From NCBI GenBank assembly GCA_900541035.1, contig UQIN01000010.1, positions 10,695 through 74,694 of the forward strand: a stretch of DNA of 64,000 nucleotides, in the 5' to 3' direction. The notes below the pieces were generated by a model. It saw nothing but the letters and a program-made list of their open reading frames with translations. It ran no database searches and was not told where the DNA came from. Of the stretch, positions 41,979 through 50,240 are shown piece after piece. Numbering within the stretch: the first letter of the stretch is position 1; each line of letters opens with the position of its first letter. This DNA is from an uncultured Collinsella sp. GTDB taxonomy: Bacteria; Actinomycetota; Coriobacteriia; Coriobacteriales; Coriobacteriaceae. The translations under genes were made by a program, and so were the position numbers.

Positions 41979-43127
41979 ATGAAAACCATTAATCGCCTGG
42001 CCTCCTTTATCAAGGCCGACCACCGTTATGTATACCTGGGCACGAGTGTTATCGCGGCGCTCGGCCTGGCGTTTAGCCAACGCAACCCCACGCCGCTGAG
42101 CTTCTTGGCCCCCACCGGTATCTTCCAAGACTGCCTCTGGGCAATCCTTTGGGCCTGGCTCGTCGTGTCGGCGGCGGCGCTGGTCACCAAGCTCATGCAC
42201 TGGAACGACTATCGCGAAAAGTCGCCGTTCGCATCCGAGCGCTGCCGTCGTGGCGCACGCCTGGGCAGCTACGTCATGGTCGCCATCGCGGCAGTTTTCT
42301 TTATTGACCGCTGCGTCATGTCGTTTATCGACCTGGTGCAGGTGAGCATTGTCTCGGATTCCAACCCCAGCGACTTTTTGTCGAGCCTGGTCTACATGAC
42401 CTACAAGAGCGGGGACTTCTTCATTCGCGGTATCGAGATCACCATCGCGCTTGCCACCTTCGGCACCGTCATCGCATTCTTCCTGGCGCTGCTCTTCGTG
42501 TTCCTACGCATTCAGACGTTCGACCGCGTGGATAACGACCTGGTGCGCTTCGTTAAGAGTATCGGCCGCGGCTTTGCGACCGTCTACTCCACCATCGTGC
42601 GCGGCACGCCCATGATGGTCCAGGGCCTGCTCATCTATTACGCGGGCTTCACCGTTTTGCGCGGCATGGGCTTCGAGACCGCCCAGGCCAACCAGATCTG
42701 GAGCACCTTCACCGCCGGCCTCGTCACCATCTCGCTCAACTCCACCGCCTACATGATGGAGGTCCTGCGCGGCGGCATCGAGTCCATCGATTCCGGCCAA
42801 GCCGAGGCGGCGCGATCGCTGGGCCTGTCGCAGTGGCAGGCCATGCGCAAAGTCGTGTTCCCCCAGGGCATTAAAAATGCGATTCCGGCGCTCACCAACG
42901 AGCTCATCATCAACATCAAGGATTCGTCGGTGCTCTCGGTCATCGGCGTGTTCGACCTTATGTACGCTACTACCACGGTCGCCGGCGTGTACTACCGCCA
43001 GATGGAGGTCTACTGCGTGGCGCTCGTGGTCTACCTGATCCTGACGCTCGTGGCGAGCCGCCTGCTCGAAGCCTTTGGCAAAAAGCTCGGTGCCGAGGCT
43101 CCGGCCACGCTGCCCAGCTCTAACTAG
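41979..43127 (+). CDS. Amino-acid ABC transporter permease (382 aa)
   Basis: The C-terminal 230 residues carry the His/Glu/Gln-type permease core with GTPMMVQGLLIYY and the EAA loop (GQAEAARSLGLSQWQAMRKVVFPQGIKNAIPALTNELI). The N-terminal 150 residues add three membrane segments not found in the usual 220-240-residue permeases. It forms the membrane channel of the importer with the neighbouring genes; it starts 9 bases after the binding-protein stop. Confidence 0.9.
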   Translation: MKTINRLASFIKADHRYVYLGTSVIAALGLAFSQRNPTPLSFLAPTGIFQDCLWAILWAWLVVSAAALVTKLMHWNDYREKSPFASERCRRGARLGSYVMVAIAAVFFIDRCVMSFIDLVQVSIVSDSNPSDFLSSLVYMTYKSGDFFIRGIEITIALATFGTVIAFFLALLFVFLRIQTFDRVDNDLVRFVKSIGRGFATVYSTIVRGTPMMVQGLLIYYAGFTVLRGMGFETAQANQIWSTFTAGLVTISLNSTAYMMEVLRGGIESIDSGQAEAARSLGLSQWQAMRKVVFPQGIKNAIPALTNELIINIKDSSVLSVIGVFDLMYATTTVAGVYYRQMEVYCVALVVYLILTLVASRLLEAFGKKLGAEAPATLPSSN

Positions 43128-43149
43128 GCTTAAGACGAGGAGAATCATC

Positions 43150-43935
43150 ATGGCAGATACCGCCACTACCGGCGTTGCGGCCGCCGCACAGACCAATGAG
43201 CCGCTCATCCGCGTCGAGGGCCTGCGCAAGAGCTTCGGCTCGCTCGAGGTACTCAAGGGCATCGACCTGTCCGTTAACCCCGGCGAGGTCGTCACCATTA
43301 TCGGCGCCTCGGGCTCGGGCAAGTCGACCTTCCTGCGCTGCCTCAATCTGCTCGAGACCCCGGACGCGGGCCACATCTGGTTCCACGGCCAGGACCTCAC
43401 GGCCGAGCGCTGCAACATTAACAAGCTGCGTGAGGACATCGGCATGGTGTTCCAGGGCTTTAACCTGTTCAACAACATGGATGTGCTCGACAACTGCACG
43501 CTTGCGCCCGTCACGCTCAAAAAAATGAGCAAGGCCGAGGCCGAGAAGGTCGCGATGGAGCATTTGACGAGTGTGGGGCTCGAGAAGTTCGCGCACGCCG
43601 CCGTGGGTCGCCTGTCCGGCGGTCAAAAGCAGCGCGTGGCCATCGCTCGTGCCCTATGCATGAATCCGCAGATCATGCTGTTCGACGAGCCGACCTCCGC
43701 ACTCGACCCCGAGATCGTGGGCGAGGTGCTCGAGGTCATGCGCAAGCTCGCTGCCGACGGCATGACCATGGTCGTCGTCACGCACGAGATGGCCTTTGCC
43801 CGCACGGTGTCCGACCGCGTGGTCTTTATGGACAAGGGCGTGGTGCTCGAGGATGCCGCGCCGGCCGAGCTCTTCGGCAACCCCAAACATCAGCGCACGC
43901 GCGAGTTCCTCTCGCGTTATCTCGAGGACAAATAA
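43150..43935 (+). CDS. Amino-acid ABC transporter ATP-binding protein (261 aa)
   Basis: The protein has Walker A GASGSGKST, Q-loop VFQGFNLF, signature LSGGQKQR, Walker B MLFDEPTSAL and switch VTHEMAF, all intact. This is the ATPase of a polar amino-acid importer of the GlnQ type. The ATG at 43150 follows GAGGAG; an in-frame upstream ATG inside the permease gene is not used. It ends the import operon. Confidence 0.93.
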   Translation: MADTATTGVAAAAQTNEPLIRVEGLRKSFGSLEVLKGIDLSVNPGEVVTIIGASGSGKSTFLRCLNLLETPDAGHIWFHGQDLTAERCNINKLREDIGMVFQGFNLFNNMDVLDNCTLAPVTLKKMSKAEAEKVAMEHLTSVGLEKFAHAAVGRLSGGQKQRVAIARALCMNPQIMLFDEPTSALDPEIVGEVLEVMRKLAADGMTMVVVTHEMAFARTVSDRVVFMDKGVVLEDAAPAELFGNPKHQRTREFLSRYLEDK

Positions 43936-44007
43936 CCGACCGCAAACGCTTATGTGGCAGGGCCGCTCCGGTGGGGCGGCCCTTGTCGTCACAATCGAAA
44001 GGATGTC

Positions 44008-45423
44008 ATGGCCGAGGTTTGGCGCTTTTTTGCGCATGAGGATGATTTTGCCGATCTGGACGAGGCTGGTGCGTGCGAGCGCCTGGGCCGCGTGCTGTCG
44101 TTTCCGACCATCTCGAGTATGGATGCCGAGGCGGTGAACTGGCAGCCGTTCGACGACCTGCGCGCGTATATGCAGCAGGCTTGGCCGCACGTATTTACGG
44201 CGGGTAAGGTCGAGCTTATCGACCATTCGCTATTGGTGACGCTTAGCGGTTCCGACCCTGCCCTCAAACCCGTCATGCTCATGGGCCACATAGACGTGGT
44301 TCCCGTGGTACCCGGCACCGAGGCTGACTGGACGCATGTCCCCTTTAGCGGACATGTGGACGACACCTACATTTGGGGTCGCGGCGCCATCGATATGAAA
44401 GACCAGGTCGCAGGCATTCTCGAGGCGGTTGAGTATGCGCTCGCACACGGCTGGGAGCACGAGCGCACCCTGCTGCTGGCTTTTGGCCAGGACGAGGAAA
44501 CTACGCAGTTCGGTGCGGGTGCCATCGGCCGCGTGCTCGAAGAGCGCGGCATTGAGCTTGAGTACCTGATCGACGAGGGCGACTACCGCATCGTTCCGGC
44601 TGCCGAGTACGGCGCGGGCGAGGGCTGGCTTATGCATGCCGATCTCGCGGAGAAGGGCTACGCCGATATCGTGTTGAGGACGCGTAGCGAGGGCGGGCAT
44701 TCCTCCAACCCCTACGGGGGCACTTCACTCGAGGTGCTCAGCCGTGCCATCACCGCAATCTGCGATATCGAGTGGCCGACGCGCGTGACCGACTTGCTTG
44801 CCGCCCAACTCGTCGAGTTGGGGCTCTACACGGCCGATGAAATTGCCGCCAACGGGGATGCCATTGTCCGCGATTGCCTCGCCAGCAAAAAGCTCTATCC
44901 GCTGGTGACGACCACCTGCGCGCCCACGCAGATCGAGGGTGGCAGCACCGGCGCCAACGTAATGCCGCAGGATATGTGGGCCAACATTAACTTCCGCATG
45001 CTCGAGGGCACGAGCGTGGCCGACGTTGTGGCGCGCTGCCGTGAGGCGGTTGCCGGGGCGGACCTTGCCGGTCGTGTCAAAGTGGAGCTGGGCCCCGGCA
45101 GCTCCGAACCCTCGCCGTCCCCGCGCATCGGTGGTCCCGGTCTCGAGGCGGTTCGCTCCATCGCCGTCCGCTATTTCCGTGATCCAAAGGGGATGGAGGA
45201 AAACGGATCATTCGAGCCAGTGGCAATTGTGCCCTCGACCGTGATCGGTGCGACCGACGCTGCCAACTACCAGCACATTTGCCCTGAGTGCATTCGCTTC
45301 TCGGCCTTTGTGGTCGATGATGACGAGTGCGACCGAGGCGTCCACGGCACCAACGAGCGCATCACCCGCCGCGCCTACCTCCAGGGTGTTCGCTTCCTCA
45401 TCGCCCTACTCCATACGCTTTAG
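44008..45423 (+). CDS. M20 family metallopeptidase (471 aa)
   Basis: Zinc-ligand motifs are present: GHIDVVP (His and Asp), GRGAIDMKDQ (bridging Asp) and the general base and ligand in GQDEETT. A later His-containing VHGTNERI is near the end. Such enzymes hydrolyse peptides or acylated amino acids in the cytoplasm. It is 72 bases after the amino-acid importer and probably processes its substrate. The ATG at 44008 follows AAAGGATG. Codons for residues about 391-401 lie in a stretch (45178-45210) that closely matches a repeat at 33762-33793, so a mobile repeat may have contributed coding sequence. Confidence 0.87.
   Translation: MAEVWRFFAHEDDFADLDEAGACERLGRVLSFPTISSMDAEAVNWQPFDDLRAYMQQAWPHVFTAGKVELIDHSLLVTLSGSDPALKPVMLMGHIDVVPVVPGTEADWTHVPFSGHVDDTYIWGRGAIDMKDQVAGILEAVEYALAHGWEHERTLLLAFGQDEETTQFGAGAIGRVLEERGIELEYLIDEGDYRIVPAAEYGAGEGWLMHADLAEKGYADIVLRTRSEGGHSSNPYGGTSLEVLSRAITAICDIEWPTRVTDLLAAQLVELGLYTADEIAANGDAIVRDCLASKKLYPLVTTTCAPTQIEGGSTGANVMPQDMWANINFRMLEGTSVADVVARCREAVAGADLAGRVKVELGPGSSEPSPSPRIGGPGLEAVRSIAVRYFRDPKGMEENGSFEPVAIVPSTVIGATDAANYQHICPECIRFSAFVVDDDECDRGVHGTNERITRRAYLQGVRFLIALLHTL
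45178..45210. repeat. Repeat fragment inside the M20 peptidase gene
   Basis: Twenty-eight of 33 bases match the tail of the family B element near 33762-33794, including GGAGGAAAACG and ATCATT. One copy is intergenic and this one is in a coding frame, giving DPKGMEENGSF. Confidence 0.65.
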
Positions 45424-45456
45424 AATCCGACAAAGGGACTGTCCCTTTGTCGGATT
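45424..45456. repeat. Family D palindrome (copy 5)
   Basis: A 33-bp palindrome with half-site AATCCGACAAAGGGAC, starting directly after the peptidase TAG with no gap. The outer bases changed on both sides (CCGA/TCGG instead of GTGA/TCAC), keeping the pairing. Confidence 0.85.
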
Positions 45457-45544
45457 CCGTGCGGGTTATATGCAGGTTTGCCTGCGCACGCTATCATATA
45501 TGGGTTAGACCGCAACTATGTACCCCATACGCGAAGGGATGCGC

Positions 45545-45571
45545 ATGTATCTGAAGATCGACATGCTCTAG
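45545..45571 (+). other. Possible 8-residue leader ORF before prfA
   Basis: GAAGGG is followed at a good distance by an ATG at 45545 and a short frame (MYLKIDML) ending in TAG, 80 bases before prfA. RF1, the product of prfA, reads TAG, so a regulatory leader is conceivable. The frame is very short and could be chance. Confidence 0.25.
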
Positions 45572-45651
45572 CTGGACTTACCCCCGCAGCGGCGCCCCGC
45601 GCCCCATCAATTCTGCCGATTTTCGCCTTCACGCATATAAAGGAGTCCGTC

Positions 45652-46719
45652 ATGCGCGACAAGCTCGAAAAGATCATCAAGGCCTACGAGGAGCTCGAGA
45701 AGAAGCTTTCCGACCCGGCCGTCGCCTCCGATATCAAGGAGTTCACGCGTCTCAACAAGGAGTACGCGCACCAGTCCGACCTCATTGCCGCCTCGCGCGA
45801 GTACATCGGCGCGCTCGATGACATCGAGGCTGCCAAGGAAATGCTGCACGATACCACCGATGCCGATGAGAAGGAGATGCTCCAGATGGACATCTCCGAA
45901 AACGAGGCCAAGCTTCCCCAGCTCGAGGAAGACATCAAGTACATGCTCATCCCGAGCGACCCCAACGACGACAAGAACACCATCGTCGAGATCCGCTCCG
46001 CCGCCGGTGGCGACGAGGCGGCCATCTTCGCCGGCGATCTGTACAAGATGTACCAGCGCTTTTGCGAGTCGCGCGGCTGGAAGACTACCGTGCTCGATTC
46101 CAGCCCCAGCGAGGCCGGTGGCTTTAAGTCCATCGAGTTCAAGGTCGAGGGCGACCGCGTCTACTCCGTCATGAAGTTCGAGTCCGGCGTGCACCGCGTC
46201 CAGCGCGTTCCCAAGACTGAGTCCCAGGGCCGCATTCAGACCTCCACGGCTACCGTCGCCGTACTTCCCGAGGCCGAGGAGATCGACGTCCAGATCAACC
46301 AGTCCGACCTGCGCATCGACACCTACTGCGCCTCCGGCCCTGGCGGTCAGTGCGTTAACACCACCTACTCCGCCGTGCGCATCACCCACCTGCCCACCAA
46401 CACCGTGGTGCAGTCGCAGGAGCAGCGTTCCCAGATCCAGAACCGCGAGGTCTGCATGCAGATGCTGCGCGCCCGTCTGTACGAGATGGAACTCGAGAAG
46501 CAGCAGGCCGAGCTCGGTGCCGAGCGCCAGAGCCAGATCGGCCACGGCAACCGTTCCGAGAAGATCCGTACCTACAACCAGCCCCAGGACCGCGTGACCG
46601 ATCACCGCATCGGTTTCAACTCCACCTACAACGGCGTCCTTCTGGGCGATCAGCTCGGCACCGTCATCGAGGCGCTCGCCGCCGCCGAGCGAGCCGAGAA
46701 GCTGGCACAGGCTGTGTAG
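45652..46719 (+). CDS. prfA: Peptide chain release factor 1 (355 aa)
   Basis: The stop-codon recognition motif is PKT (residues 187-189, a P-x-T variant) and the catalytic GGQ is at 231-233 in SGPGGQCVN. The coiled N-terminal domain and the length fit RF1, which ends translation at TAA and TAG. AAAGGAG lies 6 bases before the ATG at 45652. It is followed after a structured gap by prmC, which methylates its GGQ. Because TAG is the commonest stop in this window, RF1 must do most termination here. Confidence 0.95.
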   Translation: MRDKLEKIIKAYEELEKKLSDPAVASDIKEFTRLNKEYAHQSDLIAASREYIGALDDIEAAKEMLHDTTDADEKEMLQMDISENEAKLPQLEEDIKYMLIPSDPNDDKNTIVEIRSAAGGDEAAIFAGDLYKMYQRFCESRGWKTTVLDSSPSEAGGFKSIEFKVEGDRVYSVMKFESGVHRVQRVPKTESQGRIQTSTATVAVLPEAEEIDVQINQSDLRIDTYCASGPGGQCVNTTYSAVRITHLPTNTVVQSQEQRSQIQNREVCMQMLRARLYEMELEKQQAELGAERQSQIGHGNRSEKIRTYNQPQDRVTDHRIGFNSTYNGVLLGDQLGTVIEALAAAERAEKLAQAV

Positions 46720-46960
46720 GTTCCGCCGTTCTACCGAACGGCGGACCAGCCGACGCTGCGCGGGCCGCATTTGGACAATCTGACGTTCAACTTCAAGGGC
46801 GCGACCAGAAGGTCAGCGCCCTTTCGTTTCACGTCACCTTGTCTCAAATGCGACCCGCTCGCTGTCCGTCCTCTACCTGCGGCGTTGCCTTGTTCCGGAT
46901 GCGGTGGTCATTGGGGACGTTCTTAAATGACTAGGTTGGGCACATTGCTTTGAGATGTTA
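46720..46960 (+). repeat. Family B structured element, copy 3 (after prfA)
   Basis: It starts right after the prfA TAG. The first hairpin is CCGCCGTT/AACGGCGG (46723-46744), the outer arms pair CGGG-CGCATTTG (46761-46773) with CAAATGCG-CCCG (46845-46856), and the inner hairpin AAGGGCGC-GACC-AGAA-GGTC-A-GCGCCCTT spans 46795-46823. The sequences differ from the other copies but pair in the same way. The tail has GCGGCGTTGCC and TCATTGGGGACG as in copy 1. Confidence 0.8.
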
Positions 46961-46983
46961 TTCAAACGGCTTTGATAACCTTT

Positions 46984-46998
46984 AAGCTGTCTACCTGC
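46984..46998. repeat. Family C remnant
   Basis: AAGCTGTCTACCTGC matches the core of the family C elements at 24242 and 33830, but no long arms surround it. The following AT-rich stretch up to about 47249 holds nothing I can name. Confidence 0.5.
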
Positions 46999-47249
46999 TG
47001 AAAGTAATCAATGGCGTGCATCTGCTATTGAAAATATTGCTCGAAAAATCGTCCGAGAAGTCGCGGGGTGATTTTTACCGCGTTGTTCGTCAAGTGATTT
47101 GGCAAGTTCTTGGTTAGATATTGGTCAGTTTTGGGTCAACCTTGCCAAAAGCTTGACGAATGCAAATTTAGACGTCAGCGAATGAACACTTTGAGCAAGC
47201 CCGGTACAAAAATCTGGGCTGATTCTCGATAATCGCCTTCAATCGTCCC

Positions 47250-47276
47250 TTGCCAAGCGCTGGCCTCGCGTACAAT
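47250..47276 (+). promoter_or_regulatory. Candidate promoter of prmC
   Basis: TTGCCA (47250-47255) and TACAAT (47271-47276) are separated by 15 bases, 48 bases before the prmC ATG. The -10 box is good but the spacer is short. Confidence 0.4.
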
Positions 47277-47324
47277 CTGCTCCGACATTCGCGCGCCGTC
47301 CGGCGCTTAAGAGGGGAGGGCCCC

Positions 47325-48575
47325 ATGGCAAACGAGATTTGGACCATCAAGCGTTGTCTCGAGTGGACCAAGGAGTACCTGGCCGAGCGCGGCGAGGAGC
47401 ACCCCCGTCTTTCTGCTGAGTGGCTGCTGTGCGCCGCCACGGGCCTGGCGCGCATTGACCTATATATGCGTATGGACGAGACGCTTAACGCGGCCCAGCT
47501 CGAGACCATGCATGCGGCCGTCGTTCGTCGCGCCAAAGGCGAGCCGCTGCAGTACATCACTGGCAGCACGCAGTTTCGCATGATCGATGTCGCGTGCGCC
47601 CCCGGTGTGCTCATTCCGCGCCCCGAGACCGAGATGCTCGTCGAGGAAGTCCTCAATTATCTGGATGCCGAGGTGCTGAGCCCCGAGGCTGCTGCCCGTC
47701 AGCGTGTTGAGCTGCCTTGGAACGATGAGGTCGAGGAGGCACGCAAGGCCGAGGCCGCGCTGGCAGACGAACGGGCGACCGCCGAGCGCCGCGCCGCTAA
47801 CCTGACGGCTGCCGATGAGGCGGCGCTGGGCGGCGATGTGCTGGGCAGCCGTGCCTATGCCGAGGAACTGGCTGACCGCGAGGCCGAGGAAGCCGCCGCG
47901 CAGGCAGCAGAAGCCGAAGCCGCGGAAGCCGCCGAGTCCGAGCTCGACGAATACGGCATCGCCATCGAGGGTGCCAGCCAGGAGACGACTTCGGCTCAGG
48001 ATGCCGCTGCGCCTGCCCCAACCGAGCCCTGCACTGCCCGCGTTCTCGAGGTCGGCTGCGGCACGGGCTGCATTTCGCTCTCCCTTGCCTGGGAGCGTCG
48101 CGGCCACGTTACCTGCACCGCCACCGATATCGAGCCGCGCGCCATCGATCTGGCCACCAAAAACCGCGACGCGCTCGGCCTCACGGCAGATGAGGTTGCC
48201 TTTAGTCTCACCAACCTGGTGAGCTCCATTCCCCGCGAAGAGTGGGGCACCTTCGACGTGCTCGTTTCCAACCCGCCCTACATCCCGACCGGCGTCATGC
48301 GCTCGCTGCCGCACGAGGTCAAGGACTTTGAGCCCGACTTGGCGCTCGAGGGCGGTGCCGACGGCCTGGACATCTTCCGCCGCCTGCTCAATGCGGCGCC
48401 TTACATGCTGCGCGCCGGCGGCCTGTTTGCCTGCGAGCTCTACGAGGGCGCCCTCGATGCCGCGGCCGAGCTCTGTCGCCAGGCAGGCCTTTCGGACGTG
48501 CGTATCGTCCACGACCTCACCGATCGTCCCCGCATCGTTCGAGCCATCGTCACCGAGCCCAAACAGCGTATTTAA
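47325..48575 (+). CDS. prmC: Release factor glutamine methyltransferase with large insertion (416 aa)
   Basis: The N-terminal helical domain (residues 1-110) contains GEPLQYITGSTQF and PRPETEMLVEE. The methyltransferase domain has LEVGCGTGCIS (about 241-251) and the catalytic VSNPPYIP near 310. It methylates the GGQ glutamine of release factors. Usual PrmC is about 280 residues. The extra length is an Ala/Glu-rich, probably helical or disordered insertion at about 113-237, between the two conserved domains. The ATG at 47325 is behind GGGGAGGG. Confidence 0.93.
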   Translation: MANEIWTIKRCLEWTKEYLAERGEEHPRLSAEWLLCAATGLARIDLYMRMDETLNAAQLETMHAAVVRRAKGEPLQYITGSTQFRMIDVACAPGVLIPRPETEMLVEEVLNYLDAEVLSPEAAARQRVELPWNDEVEEARKAEAALADERATAERRAANLTAADEAALGGDVLGSRAYAEELADREAEEAAAQAAEAEAAEAAESELDEYGIAIEGASQETTSAQDAAAPAPTEPCTARVLEVGCGTGCISLSLAWERRGHVTCTATDIEPRAIDLATKNRDALGLTADEVAFSLTNLVSSIPREEWGTFDVLVSNPPYIPTGVMRSLPHEVKDFEPDLALEGGADGLDIFRRLLNAAPYMLRAGGLFACELYEGALDAAAELCRQAGLSDVRIVHDLTDRPRIVRAIVTEPKQRI

Positions 48576-48650
48576 GCTGAATAAATAGACATTTGCGCAA
48601 GTTTGTCCTTGCAATATACCGTAAAACTTCTACTATAGAAGGAGAAAGGT

Positions 48651-49046
48651 ATGTCAAATCAGCTGCATCGGTACCGTATCGTGCTTGATTACATTGAACC
48701 TTGGCTTGATGAGCAGGATGAAGCTACGCTGAAGCAGATTTATGCAGACCTTTTGGTGCTCGAGAAGGAAGGTCCCAGCCTTGGTCGTCCGCTGGTTGAC
48801 CGCGTAAAGGGCTCGAAGCTTCATCATTTAAAGGAGCTGAGAGTGACGTCGTGTGGTGGGCAGGTGATTCGCATCCTCTTCGCCTTTGACCCCAAGCGCC
48901 AGGCGGTATTGCTATTGGCGGGTGATAAGTCGCGAGCGGGATCGTCAAGGGCAAAATGGAACGGTTGGTATGCGATCAACATTCCAAGGGCCGAGCAAAT
49001 ATACCGTCGCCACGTAAGGAGGCTCGATCGAGATGGAACTGCATGA
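48651..49046 (+). CDS. HigB/RelE-like toxin of a toxin-antitoxin pair (131 aa)
   Basis: The region LHHLKELRVTSCGGQVIRILFAFDPKRQAVLLLAGDKS is the core of Gp49-like/HigB (RelE/ParE superfamily) proteins, ribosome-dependent mRNA interferases. Its gene overlaps the downstream helix-turn-helix gene by 14 bases, with the toxin first, the order of HigBA modules. AGAAGGAGAAAGG precedes the ATG. Inferred function: growth-inhibiting toxin neutralised by the neighbour. Confidence 0.8.
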   Translation: MSNQLHRYRIVLDYIEPWLDEQDEATLKQIYADLLVLEKEGPSLGRPLVDRVKGSKLHHLKELRVTSCGGQVIRILFAFDPKRQAVLLLAGDKSRAGSSRAKWNGWYAINIPRAEQIYRRHVRRLDRDGTA

Positions 49047-49335
49047 GTATATGGAATCTCGCGGGATAACACGCGACTCCATTACCGCCGAGCAGGAGAG
49101 GACTCGCGATCGTATCGAAGCCTATAAGCTTGCTCAGATTCGCAGGTTAAAAGATCTAACACAGGCGTCGGTCGCCCAGTCGATGGGCGTTTCTCAAAAA
49201 CGTGTATCCGAGCTCGAGCGTGGGGAGTTGGGTTCGATGAGGCTCGACACGCTGAGCAGGTACGCAGAGAGCCTCGGCGGAAAACTGGTTGCAAGCATCG
49301 AGTTTCCCGATCGTACCGTTACGCTTGCGCGCTAA
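49033..49335 (+). CDS. HigA/XRE-family antitoxin (100 aa)
   Basis: The helix-turn-helix reads LTQASVAQSMGVSQKRVSELERGELGSMRLDTLSRYAESLGG, a typical XRE fold with a short C-terminal strand (KLVASIEFPDR). A 40-residue N-terminal helix comes first. It should bind and neutralise the toxin encoded just upstream and repress the pair. AAGGAGG precedes the ATG at 49033, inside the toxin gene. Confidence 0.83.
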   Translation: MELHEYMESRGITRDSITAEQERTRDRIEAYKLAQIRRLKDLTQASVAQSMGVSQKRVSELERGELGSMRLDTLSRYAESLGGKLVASIEFPDRTVTLAR

Positions 49336-49483
49336 AAATCTTCAATTAACCCCCTCACTTTCACCGACTACTAGAGCCGCTCACCAAACCAACATGCGCT
49401 CTGGGCAAATAGGTTGAATGTTTCGTGCGAGAATGCCCCACAGTAAACAAACTTGCACCGGAGCGTAAGGGGCTGGCATACAC

Positions 49484-50227
49484 ATGCAGACGGTCTATCG
49501 GGTATACGAGGGAACGCGCGAGCCGCATCGGCTTGCCGTCGAGCGCACGGCCGAGGTGCTCGGCCGCGGCGGCCTGGCCTTGATTCCGACCGAGACCGTC
49601 TACGGTGTCGCCGTGGCAGTCAACGCCTTCTCGGGCGCCGTGCCCCAAGATACAAGCGAATTCCCATCGTGGCCGCGCGATCCGCAGGCTGCCGTCAATG
49701 GCGCCGCAGTTCCTGCGCTCGGCACCGGCTATCGCCGTATCTTCACTCTCAAGCAACGTGAGCTCACGCAAACCGTCGCTTGGCTGGTCGATGGCGTCGA
49801 AGCACTCGACCGCTATGGCGTGGATATCCCGGAAGATGCCCGCGTACTCGCGCGACGATGCTGGCCGGGAGCCCTGACTATCGTGGTCAAGGCAGCCCCC
49901 TGCGTGCCGACCTTTATGCGCGCTGCCGACGACACCGTGGCCCTGCGCGCTTCGGCCTCTCCCGTGGTCCAAGCGCTCATCCGCGCCTGCGGCAGCCCCC
50001 TTGCCTGCACGAGCGCCAACACGCACGGCGCGCCTTCGCCGGCAAGCTTTGCCGCCGTCGAGGGCCGCATCCTGGAGGGGGTCGATGTTGCCGTCGACGC
50101 CGGTGAGACCCCGTGTCGCTACGCCTCGACCATCGTGTCGTTCCAGCACGGCGGGCTCCAGATCCTGCGCCAAGGCGCACTTCCCGCATCAGAGATCGAG
50201 CGGGTCCTGTCCGACCCGATGCAATAG
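49484..50227 (+). CDS. Sua5/YciO/YrdC family protein, threonylcarbamoyl-AMP synthase-like (247 aa)
   Basis: GGLALIPTETVYGVAVAV is the conserved nucleotide/threonine-binding entry, and later WPGALTIVVKA, VALRAS and TSANTHG complete the YrdC fold. The enzyme makes threonylcarbamoyl-adenylate for the t6A modification of tRNAs that read ANN codons. It lacks the extra Sua5 C-terminal domain. It starts 148 bases after the antitoxin gene and 13 bases before glycerol kinase. Between residues about 48 and 72 is a variable loop (TSEFPSWPRDPQAAV) not seen in short members. Confidence 0.87.
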   Translation: MQTVYRVYEGTREPHRLAVERTAEVLGRGGLALIPTETVYGVAVAVNAFSGAVPQDTSEFPSWPRDPQAAVNGAAVPALGTGYRRIFTLKQRELTQTVAWLVDGVEALDRYGVDIPEDARVLARRCWPGALTIVVKAAPCVPTFMRAADDTVALRASASPVVQALIRACGSPLACTSANTHGAPSPASFAAVEGRILEGVDVAVDAGETPCRYASTIVSFQHGGLQILRQGALPASEIERVLSDPMQ

Positions 50228-50240
50228 AAGGGTGTAAGCG

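Noticed and set aside
45652..46719. RF1 motif PKT instead of PAT as a sign of altered stop recognition
   Set aside because: P-x-T variants including PKT are known in functional RF1 proteins, so this alone is no evidence of recoding.
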